A stretch of 64,000 nt of DNA. Source: Lactobacillus jensenii DSM 20557 (GTDB lineage Bacteria > Bacillota > Bacilli > Lactobacillales > Lactobacillaceae). Below, piece after piece: positions 1-10,032 of the stretch (position 1 is its first letter; each line of letters begins with the position of its first letter). The notes under the pieces were generated by a model. That model did no database searches. It worked only from the letters and a program-made list of their open reading frames with translations, and was not told the DNA's origin. A program made the position numbers and the translations under genes. The stretch spans positions 1 to 64,000 of the forward strand of contig NZ_AYYU01000007.1 in the NCBI RefSeq assembly GCF_001436455.1, given 5' to 3'.

Positions 1-476
1 CCTTCTTCAATTGCTGAATCACCACCGCCAACAACTACTACATCTTCATCCTTAAAAAATGCAGCATCACAAACGGCACAATAAGAAACGCCACGACCCG
101 AATATTCTTCTTCACCAGGTACACCTAAATGCTTATGTTCAGCACCAGTAGCAATAATTACGGCTTTAGCTTCATATTCTGCATCACTAGTTTTTACAAG
201 CTTTATTTTATTTGAAAAATCTACACTAGTTACATCGCCATACTTAAACTCTGGACCAAATTTCATTGCAGATTGATACATCTTTTCACTTAATTCAGGC
301 CCTTGAATTTCCATAAACCCAGGATAATTGTCGATTGCACCAGTGTTATTCATTTGACCACCATAAATTCCGCGATCTAAAATTAATACACTTAAATTAG
401 CTCTTGCTGCATAAAGGGCTGCAGTTAAGCCACCAGGTCCAGCACCTATAATAATAATATCGTATTGCTTTGTCAT
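1..476 (-). CDS. trxB: Thioredoxin reductase (N-terminal part; cut by window edge)
   Basis: Thioredoxin reductase passes electrons from NADPH through FAD to thioredoxin in the cytoplasm. About 158 codons are visible. The FAD-binding GAGPGG lies at residues 11-16, the redox motif CAVC at 133-136 followed by DAAF, and the start of the NADPH-binding GGGDSA at 150-155. This order is the standard low-molecular-weight TrxB layout. The ATG is at 476 with GGAGG (483-487) at good spacing. The C-terminal half is outside the window. It follows gpsA but has its own promoter (508-535) between the two genes. Confidence 0.96.
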   Translation of the reverse strand, partial: MTKQYDIIIIGAGPGGLTAALYAARANLSVLILDRGIYGGQMNNTGAIDNYPGFMEIQGPELSEKMYQSAMKFGPEFKYGDVTSVDFSNKIKLVKTSDAEYEAKAVIIATGAEHKHLGVPGEEEYSGRGVSYCAVCDAAFFKDEDVVVVGGGDSAIEE

Positions 477-507
477 TTTATGCCTCCACTTACTTTTTAT
501 AAGTATA

Positions 508-535
508 ATTATACTCTAGAGGAAACTTTTAGCAA
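508..535 (-). promoter_or_regulatory. Promoter of trxB
   Basis: On the minus strand, TTGCTA (535-530) and TATAAT (513-508) are separated by 16 bp. They sit just after the gpsA stop and about 30 bp before the trxB start, so trxB can be transcribed apart from the hprK-lgt-gpsA group. Confidence 0.65.
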
Positions 536-544
536 TTAATCTGC

Positions 545-1567
545 TTACCAGCGAACTTCGCTTGTCTTTTCACGGCACATCATTGCACGAATCTCTTCAT
601 CAATATCTGCGCCTTCATATAAGACTTTATAAATCGCTTCGGAAATTGGCATATCAATTCCATCTTTTTGGCAGATTTCATGCACTGCTTTAGCTGTAAC
701 AGCACCTTCAACAACTTGGCCCATATTTTCTAAAACGTCTTCTAACTTTTGACCTTCGCCAAGTGCTTTACCTGCTCGCCAATTTCTTGAATTAACTGAA
801 GTACAAGTTACTATTAAATCACCAATTCCAGATAAGCCGCTAAAAGTCCATGGCTGTGCTCCAAAAGAAACTCCTAATCTCATTATTTCTGCTAAACCAC
901 GAGTCATTAATGCAGCTTTTGCATTATCACCATATTTTTTACCTACTAACATCCCTGCAGCAATGGCAATTACATTCTTAACAGCACCACCAATTTCAAC
1001 CCCAATCAGGTCATTACTAGTATAAAAGCGCATATAGTCATTAGAAAAAATTTCTTGTACTTTTTCTGCATTTTCATAATTAGTTGAAGCACAAGTAATC
1101 GCTGTAATATCCTTTTGGGCTACATTTTCAGCATGACTTGGCCCAGAAATTGCGACAATTTTTTCTTCATGATCTGGATAAATTTCTTCAGTTAAAATTT
1201 GCGAAATTAACTTTTTACTTCCAGGTTCAATTCCCTTAGTTGCTGCAACAATTAATGGCTGAGTTTGTGTTTCAGTCATTACTTTTTTTACATTTTGAGC
1301 AACTTCTCTAATTGCTTTAGTAGGAACAACGAATAATACTAATTCGCTATCTTTAACAGCTTCTTTTAAATCAGTAGTTGCCAATACTCGTTTATTTAAT
1401 GCCCAATCTTTCATGTAATGGATATTAGTATGTTTTTCATTAATTTCATCACAAACCGTTTGGCGATTCCCATATAATAGAACTTGATTATTTTCATCAT
1501 TATCAGCCAACATGGATGCTAATACACTGCCCCATGAACCGCTACCTAAAACTGCAATTTTTCTCAT
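545..1567 (-). CDS. gpsA: Glycerol-3-phosphate dehydrogenase [NAD(P)+]
   Basis: Reduces dihydroxyacetone phosphate to sn-glycerol 3-phosphate, the entry point for phospholipid and (lipo)teichoic acid synthesis. The 340-aa length is normal. The N-terminal nucleotide-binding loop reads GSGSWGS (residues 8-14; GAGSWG is more usual). The family motifs KGIEPGSKK, SGPSHAENV, the central GGAVKNVIAIAAG (catalytic Lys) and SGIGDLIVTCTS are all visible. It begins 2 bp after the lgt stop, so the two genes are probably translationally coupled. This places glycerol phosphate supply beside lipoprotein lipidation and HPr kinase. Confidence 0.97.
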   Translation of the reverse strand: MRKIAVLGSGSWGSVLASMLADNDENNQVLLYGNRQTVCDEINEKHTNIHYMKDWALNKRVLATTDLKEAVKDSELVLFVVPTKAIREVAQNVKKVMTETQTQPLIVAATKGIEPGSKKLISQILTEEIYPDHEEKIVAISGPSHAENVAQKDITAITCASTNYENAEKVQEIFSNDYMRFYTSNDLIGVEIGGAVKNVIAIAAGMLVGKKYGDNAKAALMTRGLAEIMRLGVSFGAQPWTFSGLSGIGDLIVTCTSVNSRNWRAGKALGEGQKLEDVLENMGQVVEGAVTAKAVHEICQKDGIDMPISEAIYKVLYEGADIDEEIRAMMCREKTSEVRW

Positions 1568-1569
1568 AA

Positions 1570-2403
1570 CTACCTCTCATACGGAAATTTTAATCCACTA
1601 CCATCTAAGTACCAGGCAACATTACCTTGTTTGCGACGATAAATGACAAAGATAATTGCTGCAACAAATAAAACCAAACTTAAAGCTTGTGATACTCTAA
1701 TTACGTTAAAAATGTATAAACTATCTGTTCTCATCCCTTCGACGAAGAATCGAACCATTGAATACCAAATAATATAACTGGCAAAGACTTCCCCTCGCTT
1801 GAAGAAATTTTTCTTGTGCCGGAGTGCCAAGATTAGAATTAAGCCAATTAAATTAAAAAATGACTCATATAAAAATGTTGGCTGATAATAATGACCACCA
1901 ATATTCATTTGCTTAATAATAAATTCAGGTAAATGGAGACTCTGCAAAAAAGCTAAACTCGTTTGAGCACCATGAGCTTCCTGATTCATAAAATTGCCCC
2001 AACGGCCTAAAATTTGGGCCGCCAAAACTCCGGGCGTAATAATATCAAGCATCAATAATGGTGGTAACATTCGATTTCTACAAAAAATAAGTAAAACTGC
2101 TAGTCCGGCTAATAAGCCACCATATATCGCAATTCCGCCATTCCAAATTGCAATAATTTGGTCAGGATGTTGCGAAAAGTATCCCCACTCAAAAACTACA
2201 TAATACGTTCTAGCTCCTATAAAGCCAATTGGTACAGCCCAAAGCAACAAATCAATGAAATCATCACTCATTATTTGCCTTTTTTTACCTTCAATAATTG
2301 CCATTGTAGTAGCAATCAAAACTCCAGTTGCCATAAAAATTCCATACCACTTAACACTTAAGTTTCCAAGTTGGAAAGCGACTGGATTCAGTGCTAAAAA
2401 CAA
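1570..2403 (-). CDS. lgt: Prolipoprotein diacylglyceryl transferase
   Basis: Integral membrane enzyme that moves diacylglycerol from phosphatidylglycerol to the lipobox cysteine of prelipoproteins. The 277-aa protein has about seven hydrophobic segments. The Lgt signature GRWGNFMNQEAHG lies at residues 133-145, and YGIF and GIAIYGG occur earlier. It lies 15 bp after hprK and 2 bp before gpsA. The hprK-lgt order is conserved across Firmicutes. Small ORFs on the opposite strand inside it are shadows. Confidence 0.97.
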   Translation of the reverse strand: MFLALNPVAFQLGNLSVKWYGIFMATGVLIATTMAIIEGKKRQIMSDDFIDLLLWAVPIGFIGARTYYVVFEWGYFSQHPDQIIAIWNGGIAIYGGLLAGLAVLLIFCRNRMLPPLLMLDIITPGVLAAQILGRWGNFMNQEAHGAQTSLAFLQSLHLPEFIIKQMNIGGHYYQPTFLYESFFNLIGLILILALRHKKNFFKRGEVFASYIIWYSMVRFFVEGMRTDSLYIFNVIRVSQALSLVLFVAAIIFVIYRRKQGNVAWYLDGSGLKFPYER

Positions 2404-2418
2404 ATCAGTTCCTCCATT

Positions 2419-3363
2419 CTAGTTATTATTTTTTTCATTTTCTGCAATTAATTTTGCTAATTGTTGTTGGAAAGTGACACTTGCATCAAAACCCATTTGC
2501 TTAGCACGAAAGTTTAGAGCAGCAATTTCAATAATGATCTCTAAATTACGTCCCACCTTAACTGGGATAGTAACTTGAGGAACTTCAATATTGCAAATTT
2601 CACGAGTATCTTGGTCAAAACCTAGACGATCATAATTAGCCTTGGGATCCCAATTTTCCAACTTAATTACCAATTTAATTTCTGTATGGTCTTTAACTGC
2701 TCCTACACCAAACATATCTTTAATATCAATTATCCCAATACCACGGATTTCCATTAAATGATTCAAAATTTTAGGAGCTTCACCAACTACCGTATCATGA
2801 TCTCGTTGGTACACATCAACACGATCATCTGCAATCAAACGATGTCCACGTTGAATTAAGGCCAAGGCAGTTTCACTCTTACCAACACCACTTGCACCGG
2901 TAATTAAAACTCCCATCCCGTTAATTTCGACTAATACACCATGAATGCTAGTTCTTTGGGCCAAGTGTTCTCGCAAATATTGCGTTAACACACTCATAAT
3001 ATAAGTTGTTGATTCAGATGTAGTTAAAATCGGTATTCCATTTCTAGCTGCAGCCTCCGTTAATTCCTTGGGAACTGGTAAACTACGTGAAATCAAAAAA
3101 CAAGGTGTATCAAGCGTTGCCATTTTATTGAAAACATGAAGACGTGTTTCATGATCAAGCATTGCCGCATAAGAAATCTCAGTTCTTCCAAGCAACTGAA
3201 TTCTTTTTGAAGGATAAAAGTCAAAATATCCAGTTAATTCAAGACCTGGTCGATAAATATCTGAGACAGTTACTGCCCGATTTTTAATTAATTCTTTTCC
3301 TTGAAATACATGTAGGACATTATTATCTTCAAATAACTCTGTTAATTCAACCTTATCAGCCAT
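2419..3363 (-). CDS. hprK: HPr kinase/phosphorylase
   Basis: Phosphorylates HPr on Ser46 with ATP when glycolytic intermediates are high, and reverses this at high phosphate. HPr-Ser-P is the CcpA corepressor. The 314-aa protein has the N-terminal domain, then Walker A GASGVGKS (residues 156-163) and the HprK signature around [18 protein letters not shown] (about 203-220). Its substrate HPr is in this window at 38135-38401 and keeps Ser46. Several cre-like sites in the window are likely downstream targets of this signalling. Confidence 0.97.
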   Translation of the reverse strand: MADKVELTELFEDNNVLHVFQGKELIKNRAVTVSDIYRPGLELTGYFDFYPSKRIQLLGRTEISYAAMLDHETRLHVFNKMATLDTPCFLISRSLPVPKELTEAAARNGIPILTTSESTTYIMSVLTQYLREHLAQRTSIHGVLVEINGMGVLITGASGVGKSETALALIQRGHRLIADDRVDVYQRDHDTVVGEAPKILNHLMEIRGIGIIDIKDMFGVGAVKDHTEIKLVIKLENWDPKANYDRLGFDQDTREICNIEVPQVTIPVKVGRNLEIIIEIAALNFRAKQMGFDASVTFQQQLAKLIAENEKNNN

Positions 3364-3374
3364 AATATTAACCT

Positions 3375-3689
3375 CTATTTATCATTAACATCTTCTGTTG
3401 TTACATCACGAGCTGGTTTGCGATGATGTCCTTCCGTTTCTTTAGTTGTATTTTTTCCATAAGAAACAAAGTCATCCCAACTCATTTTATAATCTTCATC
3501 CATTTCTTTACTAATTTCATGGCGAATTTTACGCTTTAAGAAATAAATATATAACCAAATTAATCCTGCAATAATCAGAATAAACGGTAAGATAAGAATG
3601 AATAGCTTCAATAGAGCGAATAAAACACATACAATAATTGCTAAAATTAATACTACAACTAAAAATTCAATAAATCCCATAATATTCAC
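3375..3689 (-). CDS. Small membrane protein of unknown function
   Basis: A 104-aa protein with two hydrophobic stretches (about residues 5-28 and 30-50), a short basic linker (KRKIRH), and an acidic, polar tail rich in Asp, Lys and Thr. This suggests a two-span membrane hairpin with a cytoplasmic tail. I do not recognise a family; a PspC-like or phage-shock-type role is only a guess. It sits between prfB and hprK with gaps of 3 and 11 bp, so it is almost certainly in the same transcript. Confidence 0.75.
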   Translation of the reverse strand: MNIMGFIEFLVVVLILAIIVCVLFALLKLFILILPFILIIAGLIWLYIYFLKRKIRHEISKEMDEDYKMSWDDFVSYGKNTTKETEGHHRKPARDVTTEDVNDK

Positions 3690-3692
3690 CTT

Positions 3693-4809
3693 CTATTCTG
3701 GATTTTCTTGGCTTAATCTCCATTGTAAGAAAGAATAGATCAAATTATCAAGCTTGCCATCCATAACACCATTTACATCACTAGTTTCAAAATTAGTTCG
3801 ATGATCTTTAACCATACTATATGGATGGAAGACGTATGATCTAATTTGAGACCCCCATGCAATATCTTGTTGGACACCTTTTAATTTTTCTTTTTCTTTT
3901 CGCTTCTTTTCTTCTTCAAGTTGGAACAGTTTAGCACGTAAAGCGTTCATAGCTGTTTCTTTATTTTGAAATTGGGAGCGTTGAGCTTGTGAAGTAGTCA
4001 CGATTCCTGTAGGTAAGTGTGTTATTCTAACCGCACTAGAAGTTTTATTAATATGTTGTCCTCCGGCACCACTTGACCTAAAAACATCAATTCTTAAATC
4101 TGCTGGGTTAATATCTACTTCAATGCTGTCATCAATTTCAGGAATAACTTCAACACTTGCAAAAGATGTATGTCGCCTTTTAGCTGCATCAAAGGGTGAA
4201 ATTCTAACTAAGCGGTGAACGCCCATTTCTCCCTTTAGCAATCCATAAGCATTAGTTCCTTTAATTAAGACACTTACACTTTTCACTCCTGCTTCATCAC
4301 CAGGCTCGTAATCATCAATTTCGAAAGTAAAACCATGAGCTTCACTAAAGCGTTGATACATTCTCATAAGCATTTGCGCCCAATCCATTGCTTCTGTTCC
4401 ACCAGCTCCTGGGTGGATTTCCATTAAAGCGTTATTGGTATCATATTTCCCTGAGAGAAGTAAGTTTAATTCATATTGATGAAAACTATCTTTTAAGCTT
4501 TCCAAATCAGATTCTACTTCAGCTTGTAAGTCAGTATCAGATTCTTCTTTTAACAACTCTAATGCAGCTTCTTCATCAGAAAAAGCTTGTGCCAAATCAT
4601 TAAAATGATCTCGTTTCTCTTTTAATTTATTTGTAGCACTAATTAATTTTTGGGCAGATTCTTGATTATTCCAAAAGTCTGGATCTGCCATCTTTTCTTC
4701 ATTAATTGCAATGCTTTCATTTAAAGCATCAAAGTCAAAGAGACCTCCTGAAATGATTTAACTTAACACGTAATTCATCAAGTACAGCCGAAATCTCACT
4801 AATTTCCAT
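3693..4809 (-). CDS. prfB: Peptide chain release factor 2, made by programmed +1 frameshift
   Basis: RF2 ends translation at UGA and UAA. The zero frame starts at ATG 4809 and runs 24 codons to an in-frame TGA at 4737-4735. The frameshift site is classical: AGG AGG TCT CTT TGA C, an internal Shine-Dalgarno-like AGGAGG, then CTT and the TGA with C after it. Skipping one base continues as LDFDALNESIAIN and joins the main frame. The product is 371 aa (E. coli RF2 is 365). The SPF stop-recognition tripeptide is at about 204-206 and catalytic GGQ at about 249-251. A start at the in-frame ATG at 4691 would lose the first 39 residues, so 4809 is preferred. Low RF2 would favour the shift, giving autoregulation. 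Confidence 0.95.
4734..4752 (-). promoter_or_regulatory. prfB programmed frameshift site
   Basis: On the minus strand the sequence AGGAGG-TCT-CTT-TGA-C has the same spacing between the internal Shine-Dalgarno and the slippery CTT as the E. coli prfB site. The zero-frame stop is TGA, the codon RF2 itself reads, followed by C, a weak termination context. Confidence 0.95.
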
Positions 4810-4827
4810 TTTATTTTCTCCTTTAAG

Positions 4828-4858
4828 CAAAAAAGAGGAAGCTTTTGCCTCCTCTTTT
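4828..4858 (-). terminator. Terminator after secA, before prfB
   Basis: A 12-bp stem (4831-4842 with 4847-4858, one G-U pair) with a TTTT-type loop and a U-run on the minus strand. It lies directly after the secA stop. prfB begins only about 20 bp later, so some readthrough is likely. Confidence 0.75.
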
Positions 4859-4866
4859 ATTATCAA

Positions 4867-7269
4867 CTATCTTGCAATATTTTGTCTAATTTGAGCCTTC
4901 ATAAATAAGCGAGTAGCATCAAATTCAATGTTGGCAACCATTTCTTCAAACATTCTATAACCAGCATCTTGATATTCAACTAATGGATTAAGTTGACCAT
5001 ATCCACGTAAGCCAATTGATTGACGTAATTGATCCATAGCATCAATATGATCTGTCCAGCGATCATCAACAACCCGTAGGATAACCACCTTTTCAAATTC
5101 AAGCATTTGACTAGGATCAGATAAAGTTTCTTCTTTATCTTTATAATTTTCTTCTGCTAAATTATAAAGCTTTTCTTTAAGCTCATCAGCAGATTTAATA
5201 TTCTTCAAATCAATCTTATCAGCAACTTCTTCATTAGTAAGACTTGAAACAATAAAGTCACGTAATGAATCAATTCGCCAATCCTTTTTATCGCCTTGAG
5301 TATACAAATCAACTTGATGAGAAATAGTCCGTTTAATCATTGGCATCAAGACATTCTTAAGTGATTTATCTTCTTCAATCACTTGCATTCTTTCACCATA
5401 AATGATTTCACGTTGGGTTCTCATAACATCATCGTATTGCAAAGTTTGTTTACGAGTATCGTAGTTGTTACCTTCAACACGCTTTTGAGCTGATTCAACT
5501 TGACGAGTTATCATTCTACTTTCGATAACTTTGTCATCATCATTATCAGAAATTCGATCTAAGAATACTTTTACGCGATCTCCGCCAAATCTCTTCATCA
5601 AGTCATCTTCAAGTGATAAATAAAAGCGTGAATAACCTGGGTCACCTTGACGTCCTGAACGTCCACGAAGCTGATTATCAATTCTACGTGATTCGTGTCT
5701 TTCAGTACCAATAACTGCTAATCCACCAAGTTCACGAACACCAGGCCCAAGCTTAATGTCAGTACCACGTCCAGCCATGTTAGTAGCAATTGTAACTGCT
5801 CCTCTTTGACCAGCTTTCATGATAATTTCCGCTTCTTTAGCATGGTTTTTGGCATTCAAAACTGCATGAGGAATATTTTCAGCATCAAGCATTTTACTCA
5901 AACGTTCTGAATTTTCAATTGCAACAGTACCCACCAAAACTGGCTGTCCCTTAGCATGGCGCTTTTTAATTTCTTCAACAACCGCCTTGAACTTAGCGTC
6001 AAGAGTTGGATAAAGAATATCTGGCATATCCTTTCTTTGAATAGGACGGTTAGTTGGAATTGTGATAACTTGCATGTTATAAATTTCACGAAATTCTTCT
6101 TCTTCCGTCTTAGCAGTACCAGTCATCCCAGATAATTTCTTGTACATTCTAAAGAAGTTCTGGTAAGTAATTGTCGCTTGAGTCTTAGATTCTTCTTGAA
6201 TTTTAACTCCTTCTTTAGCTTCAATTGCTTGGTGCAAACCATCTGAATAGCGACGTCCTTGCATTACACGTCCAGTAAATGAGTCGACAATTAGGACTTC
6301 CCCATCTTGGACAACATAATCAATATCTTTAAGCATGATGTAATTAGCACGCAAAGCTTGATCAATATGATGAACCAAAACTTGGTTTTCAACATCGTAT
6401 AAGTTTTTAAGACCGAAATGCTCACATGCCTTAGCAATTCCTTGACGAGTTAATGAAATAGTCTTAGTTGGCCAGTCAATCTTATAGTCACCATAATCCT
6501 TATCATCATCAACATCATCATCGCTCTTGTCTTCAGTTAAGGTCTTAACAAAGCGGTCTGCTCTAATGTATTCACCTGTAGCTTGTTGGGCTTCACCAGA
6601 AATAATCAATGGTGTTCTAGCTTCATCGATTAAAATTGAGTCAACTTCGTCGATAATTGCATAATTAAGTGGTCTTTGAACCATTTGTTCTTTATAAACA
6701 ACCATGTTGTCACGCAAATAATCAAAGCCTAGTTCTGCATTAGTTGAGTATGTAACATCACAATTATATGCGGCACGCTTTTCATCTGGTGATTTTTCAT
6801 TCAGATTTAAGCCAACAGTTAAACCTAACCAGCGATATAACTGCCCCATTTCTTCTTCGTCACGTCCAGACAAGTATTCATTAACAGTAACTACGTGAAC
6901 ACCCTTGCCAGTCAATGCGTTAAGATAAACTGGCATAGTAGCTGTCAAAGTCTTACCTTCACCAGTCATCATTTCTGAAATGTTACCAAAGTGTAGTGAA
7001 ATACCACCGATAATTTGAACTAGATATGGATATAGTCCTAAAACTCTCTTAGCCCCTTCACGACAAACCGCAAAAGCTTCTGGAAGTAAATCGTCTAAGC
7101 TTTCACCATCTTCTAGTCTCTTTTTAAATTCAGGAGTTTTAGCTTGTAACTGAGCGTCACTTAGTTTGGACATTTCATCAGCATAACCTTCAACCTTATC
7201 AGCTAATTTCTCAAATTTTTTAAGTTCTCGTTTATCACTATCGTATAGTTTTTTTAAAATATTTACCAT
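4867..7269 (-). CDS. secA: Preprotein translocase ATPase SecA
   Basis: Motor ATPase that drives unfolded preproteins through SecYEG. The 800-aa protein has Walker A GEGKT at residues 103-107 and DEVD at 207-210. It also has the helicase-like second nucleotide domain ([29 protein letters not shown]) and a helical wing/scaffold C-terminus. It ends at [10 protein letters not shown] and lacks the C-terminal Cys-rich zinc tail found in B. subtilis and E. coli SecA. The ATG has only a weak ribosome site (AGGGA upstream). It is followed by a terminator and prfB. Confidence 0.97.
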   Translation of the reverse strand: MVNILKKLYDSDKRELKKFEKLADKVEGYADEMSKLSDAQLQAKTPEFKKRLEDGESLDDLLPEAFAVCREGAKRVLGLYPYLVQIIGGISLHFGNISEMMTGEGKTLTATMPVYLNALTGKGVHVVTVNEYLSGRDEEEMGQLYRWLGLTVGLNLNEKSPDEKRAAYNCDVTYSTNAELGFDYLRDNMVVYKEQMVQRPLNYAIIDEVDSILIDEARTPLIISGEAQQATGEYIRADRFVKTLTEDKSDDDVDDDKDYGDYKIDWPTKTISLTRQGIAKACEHFGLKNLYDVENQVLVHHIDQALRANYIMLKDIDYVVQDGEVLIVDSFTGRVMQGRRYSDGLHQAIEAKEGVKIQEESKTQATITYQNFFRMYKKLSGMTGTAKTEEEEFREIYNMQVITIPTNRPIQRKDMPDILYPTLDAKFKAVVEEIKKRHAKGQPVLVGTVAIENSERLSKMLDAENIPHAVLNAKNHAKEAEIIMKAGQRGAVTIATNMAGRGTDIKLGPGVRELGGLAVIGTERHESRRIDNQLRGRSGRQGDPGYSRFYLSLEDDLMKRFGGDRVKVFLDRISDNDDDKVIESRMITRQVESAQKRVEGNNYDTRKQTLQYDDVMRTQREIIYGERMQVIEEDKSLKNVLMPMIKRTISHQVDLYTQGDKKDWRIDSLRDFIVSSLTNEEVADKIDLKNIKSADELKEKLYNLAEENYKDKEETLSDPSQMLEFEKVVILRVVDDRWTDHIDAMDQLRQSIGLRGYGQLNPLVEYQDAGYRMFEEMVANIEFDATRLFMKAQIRQNIAR

Positions 7270-7355
7270 TAAATCGGTCCCTAAAATCTAATTTAAAGTC
7301 TAAAATACAAATGATATTTTACCATGTTATTAAAAAAAAGAAAAATAACTAACAC

Positions 7356-7387
7356 AAAAGACTCCTTGAGTTTAACCCCAAGGAGTC
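7356..7387 (-). terminator. Terminator after hpf
   Basis: A perfect 9-bp stem (GACTCCTTG, 7379-7387 with 7360-7368) followed on the minus strand by a T-rich tract. It lies about 20 bp after the hpf stop. Confidence 0.8.
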
Positions 7388-7407
7388 CCAAAAAAATTTA
7401 ATAATTA

Positions 7408-7953
7408 TTATTCATTAGTTTCAATTAAGCCATAACGGCCATCATTTCTACGATATACAACACTAGTACCATTAGTTTCAGCATCTTGAAATACGAAGAA
7501 ATCATGTTCAAGCATATCCATTTGTAAGATTGCTTCTTCTGGATCCATTGGCTTTAAACTTACTCGCTTATTACGAACAATATCAAATTCGCTAGTAGGC
7601 TTTTCTTCTTCAGCTGGAGTTTCAATGAAAAAGTCTTTAACACCTTTTTCACGACCTTTACGGTTAACACGTGTCTTGTACTTTCTAATTTGACGTTCAA
7701 GTTTATCAGAAACAAAATCAATGCTCCGATACATATCATCAGAAGTTTCTTCAGCTCTCAAGACTAAGTATGGGAGGGGAATCGTTACTTCAACCTTAGC
7801 ATCATGGTTCTTGTAAACTTTCAAGTTAACGTGTGCAATAACATCTGAAGTTAATTCAAAATATTTTTCAAGCTTCTCTAAACGCTTTTCAACATAGCTT
7901 CTCAAAGCTTCAGTTACTTCGATATTTTCACCACGTACATTGTACTTTAACAT
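7408..7953 (-). CDS. hpf: Long-form ribosome hibernation promoting factor
   Basis: Binds the ribosome and pairs 70S particles into inactive 100S dimers in stationary phase. At 181 aa it is the long form: an N-terminal S30AE/YfiA domain (about 1-105), a linker, and a C-terminal dimerisation domain (about 120-181, KRVSLKPMDPEEAILQMDML). The ATG at 7953 is chosen because GGAGA (7963-7967) sits at ideal spacing to it. An upstream in-frame codon at 7971 would overlap that ribosome site. A cre-like box overlaps the promoter, and a 6-bp hairpin (7973-7986) lies next to the ribosome site. Confidence 0.95.
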   Translation of the reverse strand: MLKYNVRGENIEVTEALRSYVEKRLEKLEKYFELTSDVIAHVNLKVYKNHDAKVEVTIPLPYLVLRAEETSDDMYRSIDFVSDKLERQIRKYKTRVNRKGREKGVKDFFIETPAEEEKPTSEFDIVRNKRVSLKPMDPEEAILQMDMLEHDFFVFQDAETNGTSVVYRRNDGRYGLIETNE

Positions 7954-7999
7954 AAAAGATTCTCCTTTCAACCGCTATGCGGTTTTTCTTTACACCTAT

Positions 8000-8026
8000 A
8001 TTATACCAAAAATGTAAGCACTTGCA
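8000..8026 (-). promoter_or_regulatory. hpf promoter with cre-like site
   Basis: TATAAT on the minus strand at 8005-8000. The plus-strand sequence ATGTAAGCACTTGCA (8012-8026) matches the cre consensus WTGNAANCGNWNNCW at 14 of 15 positions and covers the -35 region, so CcpA would be expected to repress hpf during rapid sugar growth. Confidence 0.5.
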
Positions 8027-8032
8027 CGGCCT

Positions 8033-8710
8033 TTATCGACTAATTGTAAAACTTTCTATGTGTATATCTGGGAATACTTGCCAAATCGCATCTCTTGCAT
8101 GATACAAAGTTCTTCCAGTCGTATAAATATCATCCAGTAGTAATACTTTTCCAGATATTCTTATCTGCTGCCCTACTGCTTTTTCGAGATAAAAGCTTTG
8201 TGGTGTTGCTAGACGCTGCTGGCGATTCAATTCACCTTGGCTTATATTTAAATCTCTTTTTTTCAAAATTGGACATAATGGCACCAGACCTTTAAAAAGC
8301 TCGTAAATCGTGTCAAACCCTCGCTTTTTGATATGACTTTCAGAGGTGGGAATGGGGATATAGTAATCAAAGCCTTGTGGCATTTTCGATTGAATTAATG
8401 CTCCTAATGCCTTGCCTACTTGGTAGTCCCCATATCTTTTATATAACCTCATTGCATTATGAAATTGCACATTATATGCATAGATTGCATGATTCTTTAA
8501 TAAAACTTGATATTTTTTCTGCCAAGCCTGACAATCCTTACATATTTTTTGTGCTCCTGCTTTTTGACAGTATTGACATCCCTTTTCTAAATAAGAAAAT
8601 GAATTTTGACAATCAGAACAAAGAATATCCAAGCTCTCAGAAAGTGGATTTAGCAATTCATTAAAATTTAGAGCTGGCATGAATTTATTTCCACAAAGAT
8701 AACATTTCAT
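8033..8710 (-). CDS. comFC: ComF family phosphoribosyltransferase-like competence protein
   Basis: Late competence protein needed for DNA uptake or processing in transformable Firmicutes. The 225-aa protein has an N-terminal zinc ribbon (Cys pairs CYLC, CSDC, CQYC, CKDC within the first 65 residues) and a type I phosphoribosyltransferase fold with the PRPP loop VLLLDDIYTTGRT near residue 190. Its first codons overlap the end of comFA by 4 bp (ATGA type), so the two are translationally coupled. No ComX/SigH-type box was evident upstream of the pair. Confidence 0.93.
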   Translation of the reverse strand: MKCYLCGNKFMPALNFNELLNPLSESLDILCSDCQNSFSYLEKGCQYCQKAGAQKICKDCQAWQKKYQVLLKNHAIYAYNVQFHNAMRLYKRYGDYQVGKALGALIQSKMPQGFDYYIPIPTSESHIKKRGFDTIYELFKGLVPLCPILKKRDLNISQGELNRQQRLATPQSFYLEKAVGQQIRISGKVLLLDDIYTTGRTLYHARDAIWQVFPDIHIESFTISR

Positions 8711-9987
8711 CGGTTCATCCTCTTAATTTCAGCAACTGCCTGTCGTATTGGAAAAGTATATTTGTGATAACAAAATAAAACTAAACCATTTTGATCGTCG
8801 CTACTTCGTCCAACTCTGCCTGCAATTTGAATTAGTGATGCCCTAGTATAAATTCGATCATCAGCTGCTACAATAATTACCCAAACATGTTTAAAAGTTA
8901 CTCCACGCTCTAAAATAGTCGTAGTAATTAAAATATCTATCTTGCTATCTCTAAATTCCTGTACTTTATCAATCCGTGCCTCATCAGCGGCATGAACACC
9001 TTTAATAACAACACCTTTAAGCTCATGACAGGATTGCAAAGCTTCTAAGTAAACAGGTATTTCACTTATTTTGGGGACAAATAGTAAAAGTGGATGTCCA
9101 GCCTTTATGACGGAGATTATTTCTTTGAGTAAATTCTTATTTAATTGCATCTTTTTCAAAAAAGGCTTTAAAAACAACTTCTCCTTTGGAACTGGTAAAA
9201 GTCCACCATGAAAGCGTCTGTTTAATAGCGAAACAGTAATTTCTTTATGCTTAATTTGCTCAATTAGATCATCTGGTGGAGTTGCTGTTAAATATAGCTT
9301 CATTCCATCGGTTTTAACTGCATTATCAGCCCCAAAATGTAACATTGGACTTGGTGCATAAGGGAAAGAATCTACTTCATCAATTATTAACAAATCAAAA
9401 GCATGATAAAATTTTAATAATTGATGTGTTGTACAAATAATTAATTGTTCTTCTTCATAATCCTTATATTCCCGACCATGATATTTTCCAATTTTCAAAT
9501 TAGAAAAAGCACTACTAATTCTGGGAAATAATTCATTAACTACATCAATTCTTGGAGTTGCTATACAGGCTCTTAGCCCGGCTTCTAAGCATAATTTAAG
9601 ACATGCAAATAACATTTCAGTTTTACCGGCTCCTGTTACTGCATGAACTAAATAATCCTGACGTTTATTAAACGCATCACAAATTTCCTGGGATACCTTA
9701 GCTTGTCTAGTAGTTAGTTCCCCTGACCAAGTTAACAAATCACCTTGTTTAGGAAATTTTTTATTACTTAAATCTCTAATTAAATAATCTTTTTCACTTA
9801 CTCTTCCTAATCCAATGCATTCACGACAATAAAGGATTTCCTCAGCGATTTTTGTATCACAATAACTTCCACATCTTTGACATATACCATCAATTATTCC
9901 AGCGATTTTTTCACAATTAGAAAATATGCTAGAATCATCTTGACTGATAATCCATTGTCTTCCTGCAAGTGAGGTAAGATTTTCCAT
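8707..9987 (-). CDS. comFA: ComFA-type DEAD-box DNA translocase
   Basis: Membrane-associated ATPase thought to help pull single-stranded DNA into the cell during transformation. The 426-aa protein has an N-terminal four-Cys zinc motif (CQRC and CREC with flanking Cys, about residues 36-56). Helicase motifs follow: Walker A TGAGKTE, DEVD, TATPP, and motif VI QIAGRVGRS. The ATG has GGGAGG upstream. It is divergent from the YigZ-family gene across only 45 bp, so the two promoters or leaders must overlap. Confidence 0.94.
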   Translation of the reverse strand: MENLTSLAGRQWIISQDDSSIFSNCEKIAGIIDGICQRCGSYCDTKIAEEILYCRECIGLGRVSEKDYLIRDLSNKKFPKQGDLLTWSGELTTRQAKVSQEICDAFNKRQDYLVHAVTGAGKTEMLFACLKLCLEAGLRACIATPRIDVVNELFPRISSAFSNLKIGKYHGREYKDYEEEQLIICTTHQLLKFYHAFDLLIIDEVDSFPYAPSPMLHFGADNAVKTDGMKLYLTATPPDDLIEQIKHKEITVSLLNRRFHGGLLPVPKEKLFLKPFLKKMQLNKNLLKEIISVIKAGHPLLLFVPKISEIPVYLEALQSCHELKGVVIKGVHAADEARIDKVQEFRDSKIDILITTTILERGVTFKHVWVIIVAADDRIYTRASLIQIAGRVGRSSDDQNGLVLFCYHKYTFPIRQAVAEIKRMNR

Positions 9988-10032
9988 AAATTTTCCTCCC
10001 TAAATTAAATTACCCAAGAAAGGAGAATTTTT

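Noticed and set aside
7973-7993. Hairpin AACCGC-TAT-GCGGTT with a T-run on plus, as a terminator
   Set aside because: No plus-strand gene ends before it. It lies in the hpf leader on the minus strand, where no U-run follows. It is noted only as a leader hairpin.
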